Of a stretch of 64,000 nt of DNA, positions 21,099-33,648 are shown in pieces. A model generated the notes under the pieces. It saw only the letters and a program-made list of their open reading frames with translations, was not told where the DNA came from and did no database searches. Numbering within the stretch: the first letter of the stretch is position 1; every line of letters begins with the position of its first letter. Position numbers and translations under genes: made by a program. The stretch covers positions 26,391,901-26,455,900 of the forward strand of contig OZ038527.1 of assembly GCA_964036665.1 (NCBI GenBank). The letters run 5' to 3'. This DNA is from Gordius sp. MW1. Taxonomy: Eukaryota > Nematomorpha > Gordioida > Gordea > Gordiidae.

Positions 21099-23672
21099 TA
21101 TCATTTGTAATGACATAAGAATATTTAATAAAAGTAAAAACTTTGAAAAAGGTCTTTCATAGTGATATTATTTTGATGGACCTAAAAGTAAATGATTGAT
21201 TTCAATATACATAATTTATGCATTGGTGTCAGAATATAGATAGTCAAGTCAACATTAATCCTCACACTAATGTTTTAGCCTTCCCAAATTAGTTACTCGT
21301 TGACAACCACAATATGTTTTAATTATTGCTATAAAAACGCTAAATGTAAAAGTAATAAATCTTTTTTGGCTTAACATATATATAATAACGGCTTATGCGA
21401 TCCTTAAGTATAGAGTATAAAACTATATGATACCCACCAATATTTGTTAAATTCTTTCAAAAGCCAACTTTCAAACTCAACGAAAGACACTTTTATTATC
21501 CAAAAATAAGATTTTATTGCAAATTTAATTTATTTTAACAGCGTGGAGTTTATAGATTTTATAATATTTTCGCCGCCCTTATGTCTCAAAACGACTTTAG
21601 AAATAAATATTTTACATTCCACAAAAAAATATCACTGTATATCAAGTCAGTTTAATATAGGTTGACTTAATAACTTTAATTTCTGACAATCTATCTACCT
21701 TCTCACGTACATTAAATGGTTAATAGTCTAAATGAAAATGCCTAACGTAATACATTATGATGGATTGATTATTAGAGCATACAGCTCAATCTAATTTATA
21801 AGCAATGGTTGACAATAAACATTGCCACTTTTTAACTCAAATATGATATAGTTATGTGCGGTATTCTTGAATGAATACTTCCTACTATTATTTAATGTGA
21901 CCTTCACCATCTATATTAAAATAGTAAATCAAAAAATAATATTTATTGGATTGGGATTGAAATTTAACATGAAAACATCAAAATAGGGCTGAGCTCGAGC
22001 CGATGAAAAAGCACTGCTACACACTATCATCATATCAACTTGTATCTTTTATTTAAGTTTTGTATTATGCAATTAAAAATTAGAGGATTCATTTTGTAAA
22101 GTTGTTTGAATAGTTTGTACAATTGAATTTCTTGGATTATTAAAATATAAATAAAAATTTTGCTTTATTTGTTTCAACGATTCATTGTTTTACTCATTTT
22201 TTTTACGTTTTTTTTTTCACTGGGTTCGTTTCAATGTTGATAAAAATATCTGAAGGCCGCCGCCTTTAATAAAAGACTCTTTTAATTGTCCCTCAATACT
22301 CTAAAGAATCTAATCAAACGTGGTTACCATCTGAGTAGCAGATTTTATTCATCTACTGATTAATCAGAAAAAGATAATTCATAATTATACTTAGCCTAAA
22401 GGCCACTATATAGCAAAAGAAACAGCCAGAAGTTCATAAATTTAACTCTGACTTAAAATGAATATCGAAATACTGATGTCTCCAACCTAATAATATGACT
22501 TATACATAAATGATTGAATAAAATATAATTTATATGCCTTGTCATGTGTTTTATATTATATATGCCTTTTGAGTAATATTAGTTATCATATAACAAAAGT
22601 ATGAAAAACACATAAAATTGGAATAAGATTCATTAATGACGATCTTTAATGAAGGAAACCATGTTGTTACATTTCATGAAAAACCCCGTTAATAATAGCA
22701 CGGTAGTGATGCTAACTAGCACGTCTTAGAGACCGAGCTGTTGAAAGGAGTTAACAGTTTACATCACCTTCAAAGAGTCATTGTGAGAAGCGCGCTTAAA
22801 TGATTGCTCTTGTTTAATGATACTCTTCCCTAGGTTTCTAAATTTTAGATAAAATTTCTATGGGGCGAGCGTTTTTGATTTTATAGGACCGCCACATGTG
22901 CTCTATTTAGCTACATTCAACCTATCATTCTCAGTATTTTACATTATTACTTATAATATGGCTTTTATGCACACCATAATATAGCTCTAGCAGACCGCTG
23001 GGCGCCCCAGCGTTACATTCCTATAGCACAGTCACCTATTAAGTTCTATTGTCATCAATATAAACTTAATTTTTACAGCGAGTTTTTGACTTGACGCATA
23101 CCCTCCACTTCTTCCACATGAAATTGAGACTGTCGTTATAAAAAAGTCTTAATTATAATCCGAGAAAAATTATGATTATGGACCATCTCAACTCTAGGTT
23201 TAATAAATGAACTAATTAAGTAAGAGTGTATGTTACCAATTAAATGCCATTCTTTAATTGAATATTAATATTTATCTTAAAAAATTTAAATTATGCCAAT
23301 ATCACATAATAAATACAATAAAAAAACATATATGGAAGAAATTTTTATAAATAGTTAAAATAAAAAATAACGTTAGAGCCATCTATAATATATTTCACCA
23401 TTGACCTACCTATAAATGCAATAGTTATTTACTAAATTTTAATGACAAAATCAGCTCTTTTCCAATTTATTGTATTAGTAATTGTATAACCCTGCATCAT
23501 TTATATCGTGTCAACCAAGTCCAATTAGCCAAAGTTTAGGCTCTAATTCGATAAGGTTGCAAGTTGCAACGAACCTCCGTTGAAGCTTGGCAAATATTAT
23601 TCATACTGGTATATTTGAACCTTATGTTGTGACAAATTGACATTTTTAAAAATAAATTTTTAAAGGATAATA
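21099..23672. other. Receptor upstream region, block III (noncoding)
   Basis: About 2.6 kb aligns with 42480-44990, and in places with 55260-55900 and 59460-59580. Strongly matching pieces are TATGATACCCACCAATATTTG (21428), CGTTAATAATAGCACGGTAG (22687) and AGGACCGCCACATGTG (22885). No reading frame is shared between the copies. Promoter elements probably lie here, but none can be fixed from the sequence. Confidence 0.6.
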
Positions 23673-23912
23673 AATAACTTTACCTACGACGGTCCCAAGT
23701 CCGTGTGCAGTGGAGGGTTGGCGTCAGGTCGGAAGCCGGCTATCAAAACCAACTCCAAAATTATGATAGTTTAAAACAAGATTTTACGAGAAAAGGCTAG
23801 GGCGTCCTCCACAAACGAGCACTGCATACCCCGCCCTTGCAATGTGAAAAATACACTAGGGTCACTGCCCAACTCATAACGAAGGCGGTTAAGGAAATTA
23901 GTTAATGAAAGA

Positions 23913-25260
23913 ATGCGAATAACGTGTTGGAATGTGGGAACGTTGACGGGGAAGAGCATCGAGGTCACACAAATGCTAAAAAGAAGAAAGGTACACATCG
24001 CCTGCCTACAAGAGACGAAGTGGAACAGAACGAAAGCTCGGAAATTAGGAGAAGGATACAAGCTTTTCTACAGTGGATCACCATATCGTAGAAACGGGGT
24101 CGGTATCGTTCTAAGCGATCGTTCAAAGACAAGGTGATGGAAGTCAAGCGTTGTTCCAACAGGCTAATGTGGGTGAAGATTGCAGATCAAGAGGGCCTCC
24201 TAACCGTTGTGTGCCCGTATGCTCCCCAAATTGGGTGTTCGGAATCAGAGAAAGACATGTTCTTCGATTTATTGGAAAAGGAAATACAAGGAATAGGACA
24301 GGATATTTTCAAAAGCGCGAAAATCATATTGACCTATAGAAGTGGGAAGCATTTTAGTCAAATGACTATTTGCGTATACGGCGAAAGGACTATGGAGTAT
24401 CAAGGATTGCAAAGTAATACCGGGAGAAGAAATCGCCAGGCAACATCATGCCCTTGTTATGGATCTTGACAGAAGACTATTTCCGGAAAGAAGGTCTATG
24501 AACCTCGAATTCGATATGAAAGGCTAAAGGATACTTCAGCAAACAAAAAATACCATCAAAAAGCCTCCTCACTCTTGGGTGCAAGGAAGTTGCAAAGGGA
24601 CGTAGACGACGATTGGGAAACGCTATCTAGGGACATTAAGGAAACAGCGATTCATGTTCTAGGACAGACCAAAGGAGGCAAAGCTATGAATAGGGAGCTA
24701 TGATGGTGGGATCAATCGGTTAGGGATTTCATCGAAGGAAAAAAAAATCTATATAGACGGTGGCATAAATCAAAAAAGTCGGAGGATTATCAAGAGTATA
24801 ATGACGCAAAGAAGACCGCAAAAAAGGCCGTTGCAATAGCGAAGAATGCCGCGTTAACCGAGATGGCAAACAAACAGGAAAACAAAGGGGGCGGCGATAG
24901 GCTATGTACAAATTGGCCAAAATAAGGGGAAAAAAAGACGCAATGTCGGAGTAAAATAGTCACAAACGAGGAGGGTCAAACCTTATTCAAGCCGAAAGAA
25001 GTGATGAAAATGGAAAGGATATTTTAAGAATTTATGAATATTGCAAATGACAAGAATTCCCTTCCCAAAATTGAGCCTAATATAAGTATGGTCGAACTCT
25101 TTCAGGAGGATAAAGTTAGTACACAAATGAACGATGCAAAAATTAAAAGCAAATGACCCAGATGGAATACCTATGGAAGCATTGCTCGGATGTCGTGAAG
25201 AAGACCACCATGACAAACTTTCTTATCAAGATATTGGTAGAAGAGCGCCTACTGAATGGA
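23913..25260 (+). pseudogene. Endonuclease and RT start of RTE piece A
   Basis: ATG at 23913 opens RITCWNVGTLTGKS and ACLQETKW, the N-terminal APE-endonuclease motifs of RTE elements, and NGVGIVLSD follows. Next come RLMWVKIADQ and YAPQIGCSE after a frameshift at 24137. The segment that should hold GADLNAHVG (seen in copy C at 36715) is deleted near 24300. A partial SGKHFSQ remains. The stretch to 25260 is the EN-RT linker and RT start (DPDGIPMEALLGC). It is inactive. Confidence 0.8.
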
Positions 25261-25267
25261 GAAACAC

Positions 25268-27117
25268 TAGTGACGGGGGAAAACCGAGAAAATTTTCGGT
25301 CTTGAGACGAGAATTTGAAAAACTGACCCGAGATCGAGACGAGAAATTTAATGTCGAATGAGACGAAATTTTTTAGGCGAGATCTCGGGTTTTTATTGAT
25401 CATTCGATTTTAGTAAATTGTTATTTTAATATGCCTGATTTGCATTTAAGGTATTAAATATAAATCAACACGATAGAAATATATATGATATTAAAATAAC
25501 ACCCAAGTGTAGTAAGTATGATATATTTTCGCAAAAAGTTTAAAATTTGGCAATTTCAGTTCAATTACCTAAGTATGGATGGCACTTAGGGTATGTGAAT
25601 AATTTAATAATATCTCACATATATGTATCATTAAAATCATTGTTACAAAATTTAGACTTAGAATGAGTTCTGATGGAGTAGTAGATACTAAAGTATATTT
25701 GAACTTTGCAGTTTCTCATCCTGCATGATGCAATAATTATAAATTGGTGTTCAATTAGGTTGAATATTCATAAAAATTACGCTAAGGTGGCTCGAGCTTT
25801 TGGGCACCCTAGCGTCATTTGTGCCTGCCTAACGATTTCAAAAATAGAACTGAGTATTCGAAGACACCGTAATACATTAAATCATGAGTTTTCTAGAAGT
25901 TTTATGCTTCAAATAATAATATATCTAATAAGACATTATGTGAATACATTATTTTATCACATACAATACTTTTTACATTATAAACTGGGGTGGCAGGTAC
26001 ATTCGATACTATAATTTCTATAGTTGTGGCAATTTCGCATTATAAAATAAATACACACCAACTTATACTGTACTAGATGAATAACTATTTAATGGCAAAG
26101 TTAGTTCGAATTGGAAGTATTATTTAGAATCCTAATTTGATTATAATGATTTTTGTCCTAAAATAAAATACGTGCACTTTAATTTAAAGTTTAAAACCTT
26201 ATGTTCTTGATCCTATAATAAAGCTGCTTTTATTTTACAACGTTTTAATACGTGCAACAAGTTATTTATTTTGTAAACAATAATATTACTTAAAAGTCAC
26301 TCGCACTTTGTGGCTTATAACGCTATAGTAAACATGTAATATTCTTTATGGGTTATAATTATGATGGTAATATCAATGGGCTAGAACATTTGCCTTAAAT
26401 ATGTTAAGGTCAACTTTGAGGTTTTAGCCAGGGTTAATGTTGTGTCTCAATTTGCCTTAATTAGGGAACTAAGTCAAATATAGGTGTTATAAATTTCGTC
26501 TGTTTAAATTTAACAGACACAGTTAATTTGATATAAATGTTATAATTTGCTAGAACTATTAAATTTAATAAAGTCTTATCAGTTAGTATATTTATTATAT
26601 AAAAGTTTCAGCCCCAAAACACTCACAAGAGTACTTGTTAAAATTTATATTCTAACAAATTTCTTTAACTTAAATTTAAAAAGTGCCAATAAACACCACT
26701 ATTCAATTCTAAATTTAATGCACAGTAAGGCTATTTTATATATAACAAAAAGCGATCCTTCCCTACTATACTTCAAGTTTATTTATAATTTTTTAATTTG
26801 CACTCCATAGAAAATGTTATCTATTGTCAATGAGATGTCGTGTCGCGCTATATTATTAAAAAGTGTGTGTGTTAAGGTTTTTTTTTAAAAATATTAAGGT
26901 ATACCACTTGGATTTTTGTAACATTTAGTTAATAATTTTAATAAAACAGGACAATTTTTTATTTTGTATAAATTTTTCTTAAATGTCGAGACGATACAAG
27001 AATTCTCGCCGAGACGAGACCGAAATTTTTCTAGACCGAGACGAGATCGAGATTTTCATACGCTCCCGAGACGAGACGAGATTTTGCTTTCGATACCGAG
27101 ACGAGATCAAAACACTA
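25268..27117. mobile_element. hAT-like element with GAGACGAGA subterminal repeats
   Basis: The left end TAGTGACGGGGGAAAACC and the right end, reversed, TAGTGTTTTGATCTCG share TAGTG. Both are followed by clusters of GAGACGAGA-like motifs (25300-25385 and 26980-27110). The right flank GCAAGCAC (27118-27125) fits the target in the intact RTE (37830), and a worn copy (AAACAC) precedes the left end, consistent with an 8-base duplication. The 1.85 kb interior has only short unrelated frames and no recognisable transposase. Confidence 0.7.
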
Positions 27118-27177
27118 GCAAGCACGATTATACACGTATATAAAGGCAAAGCTCAAGACTGTGGCAATTACAGAGGT
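27118..27177 (+). pseudogene. RTE piece A, RT segment between two insertions
   Basis: It continues piece A beyond the hAT insertion. It corresponds to 37829-37896 of copy C (STIIPLFKGKG-type coding sequence, decayed). Confidence 0.7.
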
Positions 27178-27842
27178 TGTCGTATCAGGAGATACTCGTG
27201 TATTTAAATGCTCCCTCCTTCCCCCCTCCTCCCCTCCTCCCACCCTTCCCCCCCCCCCCCGCCTCCCCCCCCCTTCCTCATGTCCCCTTATACATTGGTT
27301 AAGGATTTCCCCCACCCCTTTTAAAACGGCGTATCTCAGGCATACTTAATAGATTCTCCCCCCCCCTTTCTTTATACATTAACTACAAGTTCGTTGATTG
27401 ACATTTCTATGATTTCTAACGAGTAGAACATCTGCTGTATTTCCTGTACTGATTTTAATATAGTAGCGTAGTACTGAACCTTAATACTTTATATGTGGTA
27501 CTCCTTTAAGTTTAATTTTACTACGCGTGTGTGACTCCCCCCCCCCCCCCAACGCGCTTATACGTGTTTGTTATTTCCATCAACACGCCATTGAATTTCA
27601 TATATACACTTTGATATTTATCATTATATTATTCCTGGATTTTTACGTAGTTTAATAAAAATGTAGAGAAAACAACAAAAGTAAGTTTTCCTTTGGGGGG
27701 GGGGGAAGGTTTATCCTATTATCGGCCCAATATATTCCCTATCTTCCACAATTCTCCCAATTTATTCCTGATTTCCCTTTAAATCATTTTAAATCATGTG
27801 TCCGCGCACCTTTTCTTTTCCTTATTCCGCGTGGAACATGAT
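27178..27842. mobile_element. Unclassified insertion rich in poly-C tracts
   Basis: RTE sequence stops at AGAGGT (27172-27177) and resumes at a second AGAGGT (27843-27848), so about 665 bases are inserted with a 6-base direct repeat. The insertion contains C runs of up to about 15 at 27220-27280, 27355-27367 and 27538-27552, plus a G run near 27694. No terminal inverted repeats or coding region were found. A solo LTR-like or DNA element is possible. Confidence 0.55.
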
Positions 27843-28077
27843 AGAGGTATCAAGCTAACTTGCCACTCCTTGAAGCTTAAATAAAGTGCCACTCCTTGAA
27901 GCTTAAATAAAGGATCTTAACAAGGCTGAAAAACGAGGTGGAAATATCGGCTAATCAATTCGGATTTGTGCCGGCAAATCCACAATCGACCCAATCTTCG
28001 CACTAAGACAAACGATGGATTAGTATGGTGAAAAGAGGAAAGACCTACATATGGTCTTTATCGACTTGAAGAAAGCT
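27843..28077 (+). pseudogene. RTE piece A, RT middle segment
   Basis: It matches 37896-38100 of copy C (ISANQF, STIDPIFALR, MVFIDL). It contains a local 26-base tandem duplication (TGCCACTCCTTGAAGCTTAA at 27862 and 27888). It ends abruptly before the motif A region is complete. Confidence 0.75.
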
Positions 28078-30225
28078 ATTTTAGTAAAATCTGCTCATAC
28101 GACGAAAGGACTTATGGAGTATCAAGGATTGCAAAGTAATACCGGGAGAAGAAATCGCCAGGCAACATCGTCCCCTTGTTATGGATCTTAACATTCAAGT
28201 AAAGAAGAAAGGTATATGAACCTGGAATTCGATACGAAAGGCTAAACGTCGACGAACAAAATTTGCTATCAAAAAGCCTCTTCATTCTTAGGTTCAAGGA
28301 AGTTGCAAAGGGACATAGACCACAATTGGGAGATGCTAACTAAGGCCATAAAGAAAACAGCGATTCGAGGTCTAGCTAGTACAGACCAAAGGAGGCAAAG
28401 CCACAAATAGGGAACTATGCTGGTGGGATAAATCGGTTAGAATTGTTATCAAAAGAAAGAAAATTTAAATTGACCGTGGCAAAAACCAAAAAAGGCGGGA
28501 AATTATCAAAATTATAGGAAGGCAAAGAGAGCCGCAAAGAAGGACGATGCAATAGACAAGAATGCTGCCTACAACGAATTTGCAAACAACTCAAAAAAGA
28601 AGGCGACAGGATTATGTACAAATTGACCAAGATAAGGAAGAAGAAAGGTCGCGATGTTCGAGTCCTAAAATAAGTCAAAAACAAGAAGGCTGAAACCTTA
28701 TTCAAGCCGAAGGATGTGATGGAAAGGATATTTCAAGGAATGAATATTGCAAATGACAAAGATCTCCTTCCTGATATTGATCCAAACAAATTATGGTAGA
28801 ACACTTTCAGGAGGATGAAGTTAGAATGCAAAAAGAAAATGTTAATGGCCTTGATAGTATACCTATGGAAGCATTGCTCAGATGCAGTGTAGAAATATTC
28901 TCGCGTGGCTAACCTCTTTTGCAAGATATTTGTAGAAGAGCGAATTCCTAAACCATCGAGAAAGCACGATTATATTTTTGTTCAAAGGCAAATGAGACTT
29001 TCAGGGATGTGGTAATTACAGAGGTATCAAGCCAACTTGCCACTCTTTAAAGCTTATGGAAAGGATCTTGGCTAAAATACAAGGTGGTAATATTAGGTAA
29101 CCTTTTCGAATTTATGTCGGCAATCCCACACTCGATTCAATCTTCACACTAATATGTGTGAAAAGAAGAAAGACATACTCATAAGCTTTGTCGTCTTGGA
29201 GAAAGCTTATGACACGGCCCCTCGGGATTTAATATGGTCGTACTTGAGAAAACAAAATTTCTGTCGCATATATAAGGCTTAAGAGAAATATTAATAAAGC
29301 CTCAAATTTGCGCGTTGGACATAGACTTAAACCTTTTCAAGTTCAAGTTAGATCATCAATAATCTGCCTTAAGTCCCTTTTTTTAAATATATGGACACGA
29401 TATCCACAGACATTCAAAAGCCATTACCCTGGTGTACGCTATATGTTGATGATATAGTATTATGCAAAGAGACAAAGGAGAATGTACTCGAAGAAGTCAA
29501 AAAGTGGTCAAAGCGCTTAGCTGGATATGTTTTAAAGGTCAACGATCAAAAAACGGTGTACATGGAAATGAACGGTACAAGCACCCCATCGCTAGATTAC
29601 CATCTAAAGTACCCAAAACTAGACAGGCTTACATACCTCGGCTCGATGCTACCTCAAGAGGGAGGTTGCGTAACAAAAGTCAATGCTCATATCTAAAAAG
29701 GATGGCTTAAATGGCGAAGTATATCCGGTGTAATGTGCCACAAAAAATGCCAATATGGTTGAAGAGCAAAGCTTACAAATCCATCGTAAGACCGGTGTTA
29801 CTCTATGATTAAACATGGGCATTAAGCACCACGGAAGGAAAGTTATTGCAAGCCACAGAGATGAGAATGATACGGTGGAGCTTAGGGTATACTAAGCTCG
29901 ACCATATGACGAATGTTTCTCATGACAAAAATGGGTATTCAACCTATGGCGGACATGATTAACGAAAATCGGCTAAGGTGGTATGGGCATATACTAAGAA
30001 GGGACACGGATCACCTAGTAGATCAAAAAGTACAGGAAATGGAGGTACCGTGGAAGAGAGTAAGAGGACGAACCCGTGTCACGTGTAAAGGGCAAGTCGA
30101 TAAAGTTCTGAAAACTAAAGAGATTAGTCAAGACATGGCACCCAGGTCAAGATGGAAGTAGCTTATCAAAACAAACCCCACGAATATGGGATCAAATAAC
30201 TGATAAAGAAGAAGAAGAATGGATC
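28078..30225 (+). mobile_element. RTE-type LINE, piece B (5'-truncated)
   Basis: It starts inside the endonuclease region (equivalent to 36900 of copy C) and runs to the GATAAAGAAGAAGAAGAATG tail typical of RTE 3' ends. It directly follows piece A in the same direction without intervening host DNA. Confidence 0.8.
28100..30200 (+). pseudogene. Endonuclease end and RT of RTE piece B
   Basis: Frame-broken copies of the EN tail (28110-28200), linker and RT. The clearest part is 29391-29696, with WCTLYVDDIVLCKE (the YVDD catalytic box intact), then KRLAGYVLKVNDQKT and YLGSMLPQEGG. The last part (29913-30161) has GIQPMADMINENRLRWYGH, the RTE C-terminus. Stops occur throughout. Confidence 0.8.
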
Positions 30226-31764
30226 ACAAATAATAATAATATATTAAGGCGATGTTTGTCGCTAACCTACATATGCGAATGACAAGGGGGATATATATAA
30301 TTAATTGGAATTCATTAATTTGATTTGTTATAATGAAATCTTTTTACTTTTATTACATTTTTGACAACCACCAAATGCAATAAACATGTCAATTAATGCT
30401 ATAAAGTAGTGTTCATTGGGCAATATACAAAGTTTGTAGAGAGGAGGGGGACGGCACCCTCCATATAAATATATGGGAAAAAACTTATTAGCTAAAAGTT
30501 GTACACTATTTTTGAAACAGCTATGACCATAAAACCACTAAGATTTTGATTATACTCAATCTAATATTTTAACATCAACATATATATAACAGCTTCAAAT
30601 TAATCTAATGCCTAACCATCTTTTCCATTTATAAAATTTTCTAAGGCTAATGAACGTTTAATTTTTTTTAATCCCATAATACATGGAAGAATATTTATTC
30701 TATAATTGAAACCTCTTAAATCTTAGTAAATATAGTACGTCTAACCTTTAAAAAACTGAAATTTGGAGACAGTAGAAAAAAGTTTTAAATGGGTGAAAGC
30801 ATATAAAGAATCAATTGCACAAATACTAAAAACTTAAATTCATCCGACATTTGGCCATAGTTGATGTAAGGACTTTATTGCAAGATTAAAGGCAAGGAGA
30901 TACTCTTGTTACTTTACCACCAATACCTTTAGAAATAAGTAAGATCGGTACCCAATTATTCAAAATAATTGGGGTCAGTTAAACTTGTCATGGAAATCAA
31001 TCCAGCATAACTACCCCACAACAAATATAACTCATCATATCGATGGTTTAGATTACGGGCTGTAACAGATTGGAAGATCCTAATTAAAGTATTCCCATTT
31101 GTTATGGAAGCTATGACTGTTCAATGTGGAGACAATGTTTGGACACATGCGTGAGGCCAATATATGGGTTGTAGAAGGTATGAACATACACAAAAGGACG
31201 CATATATAATGGCCTACATCAACATCTCAACCAGTTAAATCTATAGCCATACAAAGTTGCAAATAAAAAAAAAGTTTAATTGTTATCGTCATTGTACAGC
31301 CTTTTGTATTGTTTTACGATTAATCAAATTATAAACCCATTCAACTGCAATTAATTCATTCAAAAACTCATATTATTTTAAAAGGATTTATTTAATTACC
31401 ACCAGCAGCAACAATTAAATATCATGAGGATGCATTAACCAATGCTAGTTATTCCAGATATACCTCACATTTGCCAATATATTTATTATCAAATACTTTG
31501 AAATATATTTTAATATCTCTTAACTACTATCAGAGGATGTTCACAAACATTTTATGATGCTTTCCATAAAAGGTAAGCAATATAACCTACAAGTTTTAAT
31601 ATGAACTTTGGTGAATCCTTTGAGCCATTTTTTTTCAATATCATACAATTAATAAAACATTTCCCAGATACTCTTTTATATTATTAAACTTGCAAAATTC
31701 TTATAAATCATACAGCTTTAAAATTTAAAATGATCCCAACTCTAGTATCAATTGTTCAACTTAT
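30226..31764. other. Block III outer flank (to about 30540), then unassigned noncoding DNA
   Basis: 30236-30540 matches 44995-45285 in block IV (ATATGCGAATGACAAG, GGACGGCACCCT). The rest to 31764 has no gene or repeat I recognise. A perfect small palindrome CCCAATTATT-CAA-AATAATTGGG lies at about 30956-30978. Confidence 0.5.
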
Positions 31765-31792
31765 CCTCTTATAAATCAAGTTTTTATCCCAC

Positions 31793-32514
31793 ATGTTAAT
31801 CTCTAAACCCCTATGCCCAACTTGTAAGCGACGAATATGCCTTGATAAACACAATTTTTTTTGGATTCATGGCCCTGTGTCTTCAAGGTGCCCTTCTTCT
31901 GGCATTACCTCCAACCTGCTTACCAATTCACCCCTGGCTTCTAACTTTGAAGAGGCTCCCATATTGCCAATCCCTAGCCCTGTCATCCCCCCACCCTTAC
32001 AATGCTCCCCACTAATTAAACAACCGCCTGACTTATCTTGGAGCAATTCTTTTTTAACAAATTCATTTCCTAATACCATCTCTAGAATCCCAAGAGGAGC
32101 CAGACCTTCCATTCAACAATCTCTGCTAAATTTATCACTTCTATTATCAAAAACCCTTATAACTTAACTAATTGGGACAAACTTTTTAAATTTCCATATC
32201 ATATCCTTTATGTTAGGGAACCTAATGAACATAATTTATCAAGTCTCATCAAGGAATCCCTTCTGTGTTTTAATACTGATGTTCCCATTACATGCACAAG
32301 CAAAACAAAACCCTTTCCACTGAAATTCTCAATTAACCAAACTGCCAAGCACATCTCAAATAAAATCCATAATTTTAATCCAAAAAGTGCCCTTAGAGCT
32401 TTTTATGATAACAACTCAATAGCCCCTTGTTGCCCTGACTCTTATAGGGAGCTAAATCAAAAACACCCACCAGCATCCTTAGCCAGTAAATACCCCACAT
32501 CTCCATCATCAATA
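31793..32514 (+). pseudogene. N-terminal zinc-finger region of copy 2
   Basis: It begins CPTCKRRICLDKHNFFWIHG with SSRC after it, a C-x2-C...H...C finger such as the N-terminal DNA-binding fingers of site-specific non-LTR elements. A Pro/Ser-rich stretch follows. Near 32115 the frame shifts to one reading SAKFITSIIKNP, NLTNWDKLFKFP, then an INQTAKHISNKIHN helix and NPKSALRAFY up to the RT. Confidence 0.7.
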
Positions 32515-33648
32515 GTGCTTGAGTCTTCAGACATCCGTGAAGCCCTTAACTCCTTTCCTTTGGACTCCGCAGCTGGACTTGACGGATGGCGCCCAGTATA
32601 TCTACAAGATTTACTCAATTTAAATAATTTAAATACTGAACCTCTTTTAAATTATATTACTTCTTTTTGTAATATCATCGTTAATAGAAAATTTCCTCAT
32701 GAAATCATCCCTATTTTATTCGGTGCAAAACTAATCGCCATTAAAAAACCGGATAACTCAGTTAGACCCATTGCTATTGGAAGCCTTTTTCGCCGTATTA
32801 TATCTAAGATACTCTGCAAACTCATAAAACTTTCCTTGTCCGCTAAGCTCTGCCCTCATCAACTCGGCTTCGGAATTAAAGGCGGCTGTGAGGCAGCCAG
32901 CCATGCTGGCCGGATCACACTTCAAAATATTTCTACCGAGTCCTGCTTTGTCAAAGTAGATTTCGCCAATGCTTTTAACAGTATTCGAAGAGAAACCCTT
33001 ATTAACACTTTTTTAGCTGAATTCCCACAATTTTTAAATTACATTTTATTAAGCTATGGTTCTACAACCAAGCTTCGATTCGGCGAATACGTCATTGAAT
33101 CGTCCGAAGGCATCCAACAAGGAGATCCATTAGGCCCTCCCTTGTTTTGTTTGGCCATTCATAATTTAGTCGAGGCAATATCATCTCAGTGTACCTTCGA
33201 TTTAAATGTTTGGTACCTCGATGACGCCACCCTATGTGGCCGACCGGAAGCGATTAGTAAAGCTATAGAAATTATCAACAATTTTGAACTTACTTTAAAT
33301 CTTAAATTAAACACGAAAAAATGTGAAATCTATCAGGCCCCTAACACTATTGACTTTCCCTTTTTTAAAACTTTTTTAGTTTTAGATAGAGAAAACATAT
33401 CCCTTTTGGGATCACCTATTGGCGGTGAAAAATCTCTTTTAAATTTTCTTCATAAAAACCTCGAAATTTTAAAATCTAAAATGGAACTTTTAAAATGCTT
33501 GCCTGCACATCATTCTTTTTACATAATCAAAAATTATTTTAACATTTCAAAGATTAATCATTGTTTTCGCTCATCTGGTGCATTTTTACACCCAGAAGTT
33601 TTAAAGTCGTACGAAGGCTTTTTAGAAACTTTATTAGAAAAAATTTAA
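32515..33648 (+). pseudogene. Reverse transcriptase of copy 2
   Basis: A long 377-residue frame with all RT motifs: SAAGLDGWRPVYLQDL, KLIAIKKPDNSVRPIA, LGFGIKGGCEAASHA, KVDFANAFNSIRR, SSEGIQQGDPLGPPLFC and NVWYLDDATLCG, then LLGSPIGGEKSLL. Both catalytic sites (Asp in motif A, YLDD in motif C) are intact. It ends by frameshift near 33635 in what should continue into the thumb and linker. It is the best template in the window for defining this family. Confidence 0.9.

Larger units (their letters stand above)
23673..28077 (+). mobile_element. RTE-type LINE, piece A, split by two insertions
   Basis: It starts with the 5' leader CTACGACGGTCCCAAGTCCG shared with copy C (36095). It encodes an apurinic-type endonuclease and part of the RT, then breaks off at about 28077 where piece B begins. 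A hAT element (25268-27117) and an unclassified insertion (27178-27842) interrupt it. The host sequence left of 23673 and right of 30225 joins seamlessly in block IV (about 44990). Confidence 0.8.

Noticed and set aside
25706..26810. Possible transposase within the hAT-like element
   Set aside because: The two longest frames (102 and 87 residues) show no hAT motif or BED finger and look like random AT-rich frames.
27115..27349. Open frames rich in Gly/Arg or Pro across the C tracts
   Set aside because: They arise from homopolymer C runs and have no counterpart elsewhere.
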